Positions 8,473-17,329 of a stretch of DNA of 64,000 bases are shown in pieces. Position 1 is the stretch's first letter, and each line of letters begins with the position of its first letter. Source of the stretch: Pseudothioclava arenosa (GTDB lineage Bacteria > Pseudomonadota > Alphaproteobacteria > Rhodobacterales > Rhodobacteraceae); contig NZ_NTJD01000003.1 in NCBI RefSeq assembly GCF_002358085.1, positions 248,001 to 312,000 of the forward strand. The letters are read 5' to 3'. The notes under the pieces are model-generated. The model did no database searches and was not told the DNA's origin. It saw only the letters and a list, made by a program, of their open reading frames with translations. Position numbers and translations under genes: made by a program.

Positions 8473-8940
8473 TCACGCCGGCGGCAACGGCGCGCCGGCG
8501 TCGAGCCCCTGATCCATCATCGCGGCGCGGGCAGATTCGACTCGGGCCCAGATCGCGGGGTCGGTGCTTTCGCCCTGCCAGACGCCGGTCAGCGCGAATG
8601 CCACGCGCGGCGCGCGGCGCGCCTGATCTTCGAGCCGGTCGATGACGGCCGCGCCATGCTGCGCGATCAGCTCTTCGAGCGGGCCCGCCGCCAGAAGCCC
8701 GACCTGCCAGGGCGTCTCGGCCTTGCGGATCGCGCGCAGCAGGAAGGCCAGCAGCACCTCGGGATGGGCGTCGAGTTCGAAGACGCAGAGGTCCGACCAG
8801 GTCGGCTCCTCGGGGTCGCCCTGATCCTCGCGGTGATCGGCGAGCCACAGATCGGCCAGCGCCTCGACGCTGTGCAGGCCCTCGGGCGCACCAGCGGCCT
8901 CGGCCAGACGGGTCACCAGATCGGGCGGCAGCGGCGTCAC
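8473..8940 (-). CDS. Small acidic DUF6869-like protein, translationally coupled to prfC
   Basis: A 155-residue soluble protein starting VTPLPPDLVTRLAEAAG, with a WLADHREDQGDPEEPTWSDL segment and WARVESARAAM near the end. It resembles the family I recall as DUF6869, whose function is not known. The GTG start overlaps the prfC stop as GTGA, and AGGAG lies inside the prfC 3' end, so its translation is probably coupled to prfC. No catalytic motif is visible. Confidence 0.68.
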   Translation of the reverse strand: MTPLPPDLVTRLAEAAGAPEGLHSVEALADLWLADHREDQGDPEEPTWSDLCVFELDAHPEVLLAFLLRAIRKAETPWQVGLLAAGPLEELIAQHGAAVIDRLEDQARRAPRVAFALTGVWQGESTDPAIWARVESARAAMMDQGLDAGAPLPPA

Positions 8941-10532
8941 TGCATCATCTCCTTGGTGGCCGAGAGCGTCACGCCCTCGTAATCGCGCACGACCCGGTCG
9001 ATGTCCCATTGCAGGCGGGTGAGGAAGACGATGTCGCCGTCGTGGTCGGTCGAGATATGCTGCTTGTTGGCGTTCACCAGTTTCTCGACCAGGTCCTTCG
9101 GCCCCTGCACCCAGCGCGCCGAGGTGAATTGCGTGGGCTCGAAGCGCACCGGGATGCCGTATTCGATCTCGATCCGCGAGGCGAGCACGTCGAATTGCAG
9201 CGCGCCGACGACGCCGACGATGAAGCCCGAGCCGATCGAGGGTTTGAACACCTTGGCCGCGCCCTCTTCGGCGAATTGCATCAGCGCCTTTTCGAGGTGC
9301 TTGCCCTTCATCGGGTCGGTCGCGCGCACCGCCTGCAGCAGTTCGGGCGCGAAGCTCGGGATGCCGGTGAAGCGCAGCGTCTCGCCCTCGGTCAGCGCGT
9401 CGCCGATGCGCAGTTGCCCGTGGTTCGGGATGCCGATGATGTCGCCGCCCCAGGCCTCGTCGGCCAGTTCACGGTCGGCGGCGAGGAACAGCACCGGGTT
9501 CGACACCGCCATCGGTTTCTTGGTGCGCACATGCATCAGCTTCATGCCACGGGTGAAATGCCCCGAGACCATACGCACGAAGGCCACGCGGTCGCGGTGT
9601 TTCGGGTCCATGTTGGCCTGCACCTTGAAGACGAAGCCGGTGACCTTTTTTTCGCCCGGCGCCACGGCGCGCTCGGCGGCTTTTTGTACCTGCGGCTCGG
9701 GGCCAAACTCGCCGATCCCGTCCATCAGCTCCTTGACGCCGAAGCTGTTGATCGCCGAGCCGAACCAGATCGGGGTCATGTGGCCCTCAAGGAAGGCCTG
9801 ACGGTCGAAGGTGGGCAGCAGTTCGCGCGCCATCTCCAGCTCTTCGCGCAGCTGCGCGAGCTGGGCGGCGGGCACGTGATCGGCCAGCTTGGGGTCGTCG
9901 AGACCGGTGATCTTGATCGATTCCGCGACCTTGTTGCGATCGGCGCGGTCCATGATTTCAAGCCGGTCATGCAGCAGGTCATAGGCGCCGACAAAGTCGC
10001 GCCCCATCCCGATCGGCCAGGACACCGGCGCCACGTCGATCGCCAGGTTCTCCTGAATCTCGTCGATGATTTCGAACGTGTCGCGGGATTCGCGGTCCAT
10101 CTTGTTACAGAAGGTCAGGATCGGCAGATCGCGCAGGCGGCAGACCTCAAAGAGCTTGCGGGTCTGGCTTTCGACGCCCTTCGCCCCGTCGATCACCATG
10201 ATCGCCGCATCCACCGCCGTCAGCGTGCGATAGGTGTCTTCGGAAAAGTCCGAGTGGCCGGGCGTGTCGACGAGGTTATAGCGGAACCCCTTGTATTCGA
10301 AGGACATCGCCGAGGCCGAGACCGAGATGCCCCGGTCCTGTTCGAGCTTCATGAAGTCCGAGCGCGTGCGCCGCGCCTCGCCCTTGGCGCGCACCTGGCC
10401 AGCCATCTGGATCGCGCCCCCGAACAGGAGGAACTTTTCCGTCAGCGTGGTTTTTCCGGCGTCGGGGTGCGAGATGATCGCAAAGGTCCGGCGGCGGGCG
10501 ATTTCGGCGGGCAGGGCGGCGGTCTGGGTCAT
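8937..10532 (-). CDS. prfC: Peptide chain release factor 3
   Basis: A 531-residue translational GTPase that recycles RF1/RF2 from the ribosome after termination. The G1 motif SHPDAGKT is at residues 21-28, followed by DTPGHSDF (G3) and CNKMDRES (G4). Its length matches bacterial RF3. The downstream DUF6869-like gene overlaps it by 4 bp. The neighbouring Hint-domain gene is on the same strand 63 bp upstream. Confidence 0.95.
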   Translation of the reverse strand: MTQTAALPAEIARRRTFAIISHPDAGKTTLTEKFLLFGGAIQMAGQVRAKGEARRTRSDFMKLEQDRGISVSASAMSFEYKGFRYNLVDTPGHSDFSEDTYRTLTAVDAAIMVIDGAKGVESQTRKLFEVCRLRDLPILTFCNKMDRESRDTFEIIDEIQENLAIDVAPVSWPIGMGRDFVGAYDLLHDRLEIMDRADRNKVAESIKITGLDDPKLADHVPAAQLAQLREELEMARELLPTFDRQAFLEGHMTPIWFGSAINSFGVKELMDGIGEFGPEPQVQKAAERAVAPGEKKVTGFVFKVQANMDPKHRDRVAFVRMVSGHFTRGMKLMHVRTKKPMAVSNPVLFLAADRELADEAWGGDIIGIPNHGQLRIGDALTEGETLRFTGIPSFAPELLQAVRATDPMKGKHLEKALMQFAEEGAAKVFKPSIGSGFIVGVVGALQFDVLASRIEIEYGIPVRFEPTQFTSARWVQGPKDLVEKLVNANKQHISTDHDGDIVFLTRLQWDIDRVVRDYEGVTLSATKEMMQ

Positions 10533-10595
10533 GGGCGCCCTTTACCGCGCGGGCGCGCGCGGAGCAATGGGCTTGCGTGGGGGCGGCGTGCGCAC

Positions 10596-11594
10596 CTAGT
10601 CCTCGCGGGGGCGAAACAGGGTCTCGCGCCCGATCCGGTCGAGCAGGTCACGCCCGGCCTCGGTGCCGAAATGCGGGCGATGGGCCAGGCCCGGCAGTCG
10701 CTCGGCGATCTTGCCGCGTAATTCCTCGGGCAAAAGCGATAGCGTCGCCTCGTTCACCATCAGGCTTTCGCAGGGGATGCCCTCGGCATAGATGATCTCG
10801 TGATTGTCGAAGACCAGCGCGTAATAATCGACCGTGCCGCCCTCGCGCCGCCAGATATGTTCGCCATCGACCAGATGTTTAGCCTGCACGAGGATTTCGG
10901 ACGTATCCGCGATGCGACGCGCGCCGCTCCGGTAAAGAAACACCCGGTGATGGGGCGAGACCACCAGATCGCCGTCATTGCCCAGCGTTCCGGCCGAGAT
11001 CACCACCGGCGCGAAGCTGCCGCGCGCGCGCATCGTGGCCTTCGCCACCAGCCGCAGCGGTTGCGTGCCGGAATCGCGGGTCAGGATGCGGTCGCCGGGC
11101 TTCAGCGCCTCGATCGGGCGTTGCGCGCCGCCGGCGAGGGTGATCATCGTGCCCGTGGTGAAGGCTACGCAGACCAGATCGCTCAGCATCACCTCACCGG
11201 GTTTCTCGAAGGCCTCGATCAGCGTGTAGTCGATCCGCGCCGCGATCGGCGACAGTGGCATCGCCAGCAGCGCGCCGCTGGCCTCGTGGCGCAAAAGCAG
11301 CATGTCGACCGCCTCGCCCTCGGGGTCCATGAAGACATGGCGCGAGACGAAAGCCAGCGCGTCGCCCGGCTCGCCGAAATCCGATCCGGCAGCAAGGCGC
11401 GGTGGGCTGGCCTGCGGATCCAGCCAGAGCCGCAGCGCCTGCGCGCCGAGCTCGAGTTGATAGATGTCGCCCGGCTGGCACGCCTCGGCGGGCCCCAGCC
11501 CGTCGCCCTGATTGGCCCCGGCCGTGACCCAGAACAGCTCCGCGTCATAGACGTGGATTGGGCGGGGCGGCGGGGAAGGCGGGTGTTCGGACAT
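10596..11594 (-). CDS. Hint (hedgehog/intein) domain protein
   Basis: A 332-residue protein of a type common in Rhodobacterales. The N-terminal ~140 residues form an unassigned domain (HVYDAELFWV, SRHVFMDPEGEAVD). A Hint domain follows, starting VAFTTGTMITL near residue 143, then PIEALKPGDRILTRDSG, SPHHRVFLY at 213-221, and AEGIPCESLMVNE. The first Hint position, usually a nucleophilic Cys followed by Phe, is Ala here; a Cys lies two residues earlier. Self-cleavage may therefore be lost. The role is unknown; some relatives are secreted. Confidence 0.78.
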   Translation of the reverse strand: MSEHPPSPPPRPIHVYDAELFWVTAGANQGDGLGPAEACQPGDIYQLELGAQALRLWLDPQASPPRLAAGSDFGEPGDALAFVSRHVFMDPEGEAVDMLLLRHEASGALLAMPLSPIAARIDYTLIEAFEKPGEVMLSDLVCVAFTTGTMITLAGGAQRPIEALKPGDRILTRDSGTQPLRLVAKATMRARGSFAPVVISAGTLGNDGDLVVSPHHRVFLYRSGARRIADTSEILVQAKHLVDGEHIWRREGGTVDYYALVFDNHEIIYAEGIPCESLMVNEATLSLLPEELRGKIAERLPGLAHRPHFGTEAGRDLLDRIGRETLFRPRED

Positions 11595-11800
11595 TTCTAC
11601 TATTGGCAAAGCGTGGCGATGTGCCCAGAGACACTAGCTCTGTTCCGGTTAAGGAAGCTTTTCGTTTGCGTCAAGAAAGGCCTCGGCCCGCAGGAGCATT
11701 TACCGGGGCGGATGCCGGCTGCGTCAGTCCGGGCGCTTGCACCGGCAGGCCGGGCCTGCTATCCGGGGCAAAACGCCTGAGCGATTTGATCGGATAACGC

Positions 11801-12925
<1,125 letters not shown>

Positions 12926-12931
12926 CCCGCG

Positions 12932-12994
12932 CTTTCATTTTGCCGGAAATATCCCGGGGGTGAATGGCCGGAGGCCAGAGGGGGCAGCGCCCCC
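12932..12994. repeat. REP-like intergenic element, copy 3 (single unit)
   Basis: A single half-unit: TTTCATTTTGCCGG, AAATATCCCGGGGG, TGAATGGCCGGAGGCC and the closing hairpin GGGGGCAGCGCCCCC. It fills the gap between the convergent ABC ATPase and DUF1289 genes and touches the DUF1289 stop codon directly. Confidence 0.78.
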
Positions 12995-13225
12995 TTACCC
13001 CTCTTGCCGCCCGGCGCGACCGCCGCGGCGCTTTTGCAGCCGGGGCGCGCGGTCGGGCAGGGCGTCCATGATCGCGCGGCGCTCAGAAGGCGCCATGCGT
13101 GACCAGCCGGTGATCTCGGCGATGCTGCGATAGCAGCCGACACAGATCTTTTCCTCGGGATGGATCGCGCAGAGCTTGACGCAGGGGCTCTCGATCTCGT
13201 CGCGTTTCCAGATCTCGTCGCTCAT
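12995..13225 (-). CDS. DUF1289 small cysteine-rich protein
   Basis: A 76-residue protein with the DUF1289 signature of four cysteines: SPCVKLC (Cys15, Cys19) and KICVGCYR (Cys28, Cys31), then [14 protein letters not shown]. The pattern suggests a bound metal or Fe-S cluster; the function is unknown. The C-terminus is basic. Its ATG overlaps the ruvX stop as ATGA, making it the third gene of a ccmI-ruvX-DUF1289 operon. Confidence 0.85.
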   Translation of the reverse strand: MSDEIWKRDEIESPCVKLCAIHPEEKICVGCYRSIAEITGWSRMAPSERRAIMDALPDRAPRLQKRRGGRAGRQEG

Positions 13226-13698
13226 TCGGCGCGCCCCAGATAGCCCAGCCGGTCCAGCGCGCCCTGCAGGATGAACCCCGCCGCGACATGGTCGATACGC
13301 TCGGCGCGTTGCTTGCGCGAGAGGTCCGCCTCCAGCATCGCGCGCTCTGCGGCGACGGTTGAGAGCCGTTCGTCCCAGAAAGCGATCGGCAGCGGCGTCA
13401 GCTTTTCGAGGTTGCGCGCAAAGGCCCGCGTCGATTGGCAGCGCGGCCCTTCCGAGCCGTCCATGTTCATCGGCAGTCCCAGCACCAGCCCGCAGATCGC
13501 GCGCTCCGAGGTGATCTTGAGCAGCGCCTCGGCGTCGAGGGTGAATTTCTGGCGCCGGATCGTCGAAAGCGGCGTCGCGACCGAGCGGAACCCGTCCGAG
13601 ACCGCGACGCCGATGGTTTTCGTGCCAAGGTCCAGCCCCGCCAGCGCGCCGGTGGCGGGCAGGGCGGCGGCGAATTCCTCGATCGTGGCGCAGATCAC
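13222..13698 (-). CDS. ruvX: Putative Holliday junction resolvase / pre-16S rRNA nuclease YqgF
   Basis: A 158-residue RNase H-fold protein. The acidic motif [10 protein letters not shown] contains Asp23. It is followed by [14 protein letters not shown], the WDERLST motif with the second acidic pair, and [11 protein letters not shown] carrying the last Asp. E. coli YqgF processes the 5' end of 16S rRNA. The start is GTG, overlapping the ccmI stop as GTGA. It is translationally coupled to ccmI and to the following DUF1289 gene. Confidence 0.9.
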   Translation of the reverse strand: MICATIEEFAAALPATGALAGLDLGTKTIGVAVSDGFRSVATPLSTIRRQKFTLDAEALLKITSERAICGLVLGLPMNMDGSEGPRCQSTRAFARNLEKLTPLPIAFWDERLSTVAAERAMLEADLSRKQRAERIDHVAAGFILQGALDRLGYLGRAE

Positions 13699-15221
13699 TC
13701 GGCGATCCCCGCATTGGCGGCGGCTTCACGGACGAGGGCCAGCTCGCCCTCGTTGCCCGCCAGTGCGGATTTGGCCTTGGCGTAGATCTCGGTGGCGCGT
13801 TCGGCCTGGCCCAGCGTTGCCAGAGACGACACCGCGCGGCCCCATTCGGCGCCCGAGCCGCCCTCGGACTCGAGCCGGTCCACCAGACCGTTGACCATGC
13901 CGAGGATCATCTCCTGGCGTTCTTCCGGGGTCATCTCTTCGGCGGCCTGCACCTGCTCGGCGGTCGGGCCCGGCGCATCGGCGTCACCTGTGCCCGGCCA
14001 TCCTTCTTCGGCAGCCAGGCGCACGGTTTCGAGCATCTCGGGACGGTCGGCAAAGACCTTCTGCGCTTCGCCCCAGACCGCATCCGCACGCTCGCCCTGA
14101 CCCAGCAGCTTGAGCCCGGCGATGAGCATCGCCCAGTCTTCGGGCGCGCCGCCTTCGGCCGCCATCTTGTCGTTCAGCGCCGCGAGTTTCGGGCCAAGGA
14201 TCGCCTGACGCGCCTGCATCATCGGCGCGCGCGCCGCCTGCTGCAGATCGGCGATCGTGGGGGCGCCAGCTTGCGGCTCGGGCGGGGTGTAATTGCGCTC
14301 ACCCGCGATCCAGGCGAGTTCCCCGATATTGGCCATGATCATCGGCACCCAGGGGTCGTCGGCCTTGGACAGGCGCAGGAGCGTATCCCAGATGTCAAAG
14401 GCGCGGTCGCCGCGCGCGTTCTGCGCCATCATCAGGCCCAGATAGTAGAGCGCGAGCCCGTTCTTCGGGTCTTTTTCCAAAGCGGAGGCAAAGGCTTGCT
14501 CGGCTTCGGCGGTGATCAACCCGCCCGCCGCGACGACCTGCAATTCGCCGAGCGTGGCGTAATCTTCGGCATCCGCTGCGTCGCCTTTGACCGCGATCAG
14601 GCGGCGCTGGGTTTCCCAGCCGGCGCGGAAATTGCCCACGGCCGCCTCGTTGCGGGCCAGCAGTTCAAGTCCGCGGATTTCGTTCGGGCGCTCGGCCACG
14701 GCCTGACGCAGACGCTCCATCAGCGCATCCACCTGCGGATCGGCCTCGGGTTGCGGGGCATCGGCGCGCTTGGCGGCGGCGTCTTTCTCGGCCTCGTCCT
14801 GCGAGGGGCGGCTTTCATAGATTTCATCGGCCATGGCGAGGCGGCTCGAAACCGGCAGGTCTTCGTAGCCCGGCGCGCCGAGGCGTTGATACAGCAGGAA
14901 GGCCCCGCCCATCGTCGCGGCAACAAGCACAAGCCCTGCGATCAGCGCGCCTTGCGGGGCGCGGGGCGCGGCGGCTTCGGCCTTCATCACGCGGTCGGCT
15001 TCCAGCATACGGCGCGAGATTTCGAGCTTCGCGCGCTCGGCTTCCTCGGAGCCGACGACACCGCGCGCGGCGTCTTTCTCGATCTCGGCGAGCTGGTCGC
15101 GATAGACCTGCAGGTCATAGGCGGCCCCCGAAGTTGCATCGGCGCCCCGGCGCAGCAGCGCGAGGACGAACAGGGCGGCAACAAGTACGACCAGCGCAGT
15201 GGTCAAGATCCAGAAAAGCAT
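13695..15221 (-). CDS. ccmI: Cytochrome c biogenesis protein CcmI
   Basis: A 508-residue protein that holds apocytochrome c for haem ligation by the CcmFH complex. Two membrane segments are clear (residues 4-23 and 92-111). Between them is a cytoplasmic loop ([15 protein letters not shown]), and behind them a long periplasmic TPR-like region. The rest of the ccm genes are not in this window. Maturation of the haem proteins SoxX, SoxA and SoxD encoded 30 kb away would depend on this pathway. I chose ATG 15221 with GGAG six bases upstream. Confidence 0.88.
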   Translation of the reverse strand: MLFWILTTALVVLVAALFVLALLRRGADATSGAAYDLQVYRDQLAEIEKDAARGVVGSEEAERAKLEISRRMLEADRVMKAEAAAPRAPQGALIAGLVLVAATMGGAFLLYQRLGAPGYEDLPVSSRLAMADEIYESRPSQDEAEKDAAAKRADAPQPEADPQVDALMERLRQAVAERPNEIRGLELLARNEAAVGNFRAGWETQRRLIAVKGDAADAEDYATLGELQVVAAGGLITAEAEQAFASALEKDPKNGLALYYLGLMMAQNARGDRAFDIWDTLLRLSKADDPWVPMIMANIGELAWIAGERNYTPPEPQAGAPTIADLQQAARAPMMQARQAILGPKLAALNDKMAAEGGAPEDWAMLIAGLKLLGQGERADAVWGEAQKVFADRPEMLETVRLAAEEGWPGTGDADAPGPTAEQVQAAEEMTPEERQEMILGMVNGLVDRLESEGGSGAEWGRAVSSLATLGQAERATEIYAKAKSALAGNEGELALVREAAANAGIAE

Positions 15222-15442
15222 GGTGTCTCCTACTCCTTGGCGACCCATTTAGGCGGATTGGGCCGGGGGGGGAAGTCTCAACCGCGTGAGCGGGCGCATT
15301 GTCGCGGCTCGATGTCGGTTTTTTCCCTCGAATGCCGCTTAGGGGTGGAAATCGAGCGCCGGGCGGGTCCATCAATCAGTAAAGTCCCGCGCTGTCCGGA
15401 TTCGGCGCAGCCTCGGGGCAGGCGCGCGCAACGGAGGGCCAG

Positions 15443-16696
15443 ATGGGCATGAGACGTTATTCGATGTTTGCCGTGGCACGCGAGGCCTTGCGCTTTCACG
15501 CCGGATGGGAACGCGCCTGGAAAAGCCCCGAACCGAAAAGCCATTACGACGTGATCGTCGTCGGCGCGGGCGGGCATGGCCTCGCCACTGCCTATTACCT
15601 CGGCAAGGTTCATGGCATCCGCAATGTCGCGGTGATCGAAAAAGGCTGGCTGGGCGGCGGCAACACCGGGCGCAACACCACGATCATCCGCTCGAACTAC
15701 CTGCAGGACCCGTCAGCGGCGATCTACGAAAAGGCGCGCTCGCTCTACGAGGATCTCTCGCAGGACCTGAATTACAACGTGATGTTCTCGCCGCGCGGGC
15801 TTTTGATGCTGGCGCAATCCGAGCATGAACGCCGCGGCTATCAGCGCACCGTCTACGCCAACAACCTGCAAGGCATCGAGACCGAGTGGATCACCCCGCA
15901 GAAGGTGAAGGAACTGGTGCCGATCCTGAATATCGAGGGGCCGCGCTACCCGGTTCTGGGCGCGCTGTATCAGGAACGCGGCGGCACCGCGCGCCATGAC
16001 GCGGTGGCCTGGGGCTATGCGCGGGGCTGCTCGGCGATGGGGATGGACATCATCCAGCAATGCGAAGTCACCGGCGTGCGCACCGAAGGTGGCAAGGTTG
16101 TCGGCATCGACACCACCAAGGGCGCGATCGGCTGCTCCAAGCTCGCGATGGTCGTCGCGGGCCATTCGAGCGTGCTGGCCGAGATGGCGGGCTTCCGGCT
16201 GCCGATTGAATCGATGGCGCTGCAGGCCTGGGTCTCGGAGCCGATCAAGCCCGCGATCGACGTGGTGGTGATGGCGAACCTCGTGCATGGCTACATGTCG
16301 CAATCCGACAAGGGCGAGCTGGTGATCGGCGGCGGCACCGACGGGTTCAACAACTACACTCAGCGCGGCTCGTGGCATCACGTCGAGGAAACCACCCGCG
16401 CTCTGGTCGAGACCTTCCCGATCATCTCGCGGCTCAAGATGCTGCGCCAATGGGGCGGCATCGTCGACATGACGGGCGATCGCTCGCCCATTCTGTCGAA
16501 AACCCCGGTCGAGAATATCTTTGTCAACTGCGGCTGGGGCACGGGCGGCTTCAAGTCGATTCCGGGGTCGGGCTGGGCGATGGCGGAACTTGTCGCCAAG
16601 GGCGAACCGGGGCCGCTGGCCGCCGAATTCGGGCTGATCCGTTTCCGCGAAGGCCGCTTCATCGACGAGAGCGTGGCGGCGGGGGTGGCGCATTGA
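15443..16696 (+). CDS. soxB: Sarcosine oxidase beta subunit
   Basis: A 417-residue FAD/FMN flavoprotein, the catalytic subunit of heterotetrameric sarcosine oxidase. It oxidises N-methylglycine to glycine with one-carbon transfer to tetrahydrofolate or release of formaldehyde. The FAD motif GAGGHG is at residues 41-46. His185 in TARHDAVAW corresponds to the family's covalent FMN attachment histidine. The usual order soxB-D-A-G is kept, but a minus-strand gene and a repeat separate soxB from soxD. It is unrelated to the sulfur-oxidation soxB of this window. Confidence 0.93.
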   Translation: MGMRRYSMFAVAREALRFHAGWERAWKSPEPKSHYDVIVVGAGGHGLATAYYLGKVHGIRNVAVIEKGWLGGGNTGRNTTIIRSNYLQDPSAAIYEKARSLYEDLSQDLNYNVMFSPRGLLMLAQSEHERRGYQRTVYANNLQGIETEWITPQKVKELVPILNIEGPRYPVLGALYQERGGTARHDAVAWGYARGCSAMGMDIIQQCEVTGVRTEGGKVVGIDTTKGAIGCSKLAMVVAGHSSVLAEMAGFRLPIESMALQAWVSEPIKPAIDVVVMANLVHGYMSQSDKGELVIGGGTDGFNNYTQRGSWHHVEETTRALVETFPIISRLKMLRQWGGIVDMTGDRSPILSKTPVENIFVNCGWGTGGFKSIPGSGWAMAELVAKGEPGPLAAEFGLIRFREGRFIDESVAAGVAH

Positions 16697-16698
16697 TG

Positions 16699-16845
16699 TC
16701 AGTCGCGCCAGTAATCCCATTTCGCGCCGCCACCCTTGGCGCGATTGTTGGTGTCGTCGGGGGGCGTGCGAAAGCCTCGCCAGACCAGAAGGCTGGCCAC
16801 TGCGAGCATCCCGCCCAAGATCGCGATACCCCCCCAGAATCCCAT
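16699..16845 (-). CDS. Small membrane protein on the strand opposite the sarcosine oxidase operon
   Basis: A 48-residue protein with one hydrophobic segment (GFWGGIAILGGMLAVASLLV) and a polar tail rich in Arg, Asn and Lys. A near-perfect Shine-Dalgarno GGAGGTGA stands 5 bases before ATG 16845, the best evidence that it is expressed. Its stop lies 2 bp from the soxB stop, so it converges on soxB and is divergent from soxD. I do not recognise the family. Without the ribosome-binding site I would doubt it. Confidence 0.6.
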   Translation of the reverse strand: MGFWGGIAILGGMLAVASLLVWRGFRTPPDDTNNRAKGGGAKWDYWRD

Positions 16846-16913
16846 GCGCGTCACCTCCGTGCTCAATCCAAGATGGGGACGCACGGCTACCCTGAAAAGG
16901 GGCTCGTCGAAGG

Positions 16914-16968
16914 TTTCATCGAGCTTGAAATACTCCGGGGGAGCCCGCAGGGCGGGGGCGGAGCCCCC
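16914..16968. repeat. REP-like intergenic element, copy 4 (single unit)
   Basis: A single half-unit: TTTCATCGAGC, TTGAAATACTCCGGGGG, the small palindrome GCCCGCAGGGC and the closing hairpin GGGGGCGGAGCCCCC. It lies between the 48-residue membrane protein and soxD, 37 bp before the soxD start. It is the only copy in a divergent gap. Confidence 0.75.
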
Positions 16969-17005
16969 TCTTGCCGCGCCCTCTCCATCCGAAAGGTCCG
17001 CTGAC

Positions 17006-17329
17006 ATGCTGATACTCCATTGTCCCTATTGCGGCGTCGATGCCGAGGAATCCGAGCTCGCCCCGGGCGGCGAGGCGCATCTGAAGCGGTTCGGGCCGGG
17101 CTCGTCGGACGAAGACTTCGAGGCCTATATGTTCGCGCGCAAGAACCCCAAGGGCGTGCATTTCGAACGTTGGCGCCATGCCTATGGCTGCGGCAAGTGG
17201 TTCCTGGCCGCGCGCTGCACCGCGACGCTTGAGGTGTTCGGCACCTACAAGGCGCAGAACCCGCGCCCGCATCCTGACATCGTCGCTGCCGTGAAGGCGA
17301 AGCGACCCGGCTGGGAGGGCTGGAAATGA
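17006..17329 (+). CDS. soxD: Sarcosine oxidase delta subunit
   Basis: A 107-residue zinc-binding subunit of heterotetrameric sarcosine oxidase. The expected zinc ligands are present: Cys6 and Cys9 in LHCPYCG, and His58 and Cys62 in RHAYGCGKW. A repeat element ends 37 bp upstream, so soxD may have its own promoter or depend on read-through past a GC hairpin. The stop codon overlaps the soxA start as ATGA. Confidence 0.93.
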   Translation: MLILHCPYCGVDAEESELAPGGEAHLKRFGPGSSDEDFEAYMFARKNPKGVHFERWRHAYGCGKWFLAARCTATLEVFGTYKAQNPRPHPDIVAAVKAKRPGWEGWK

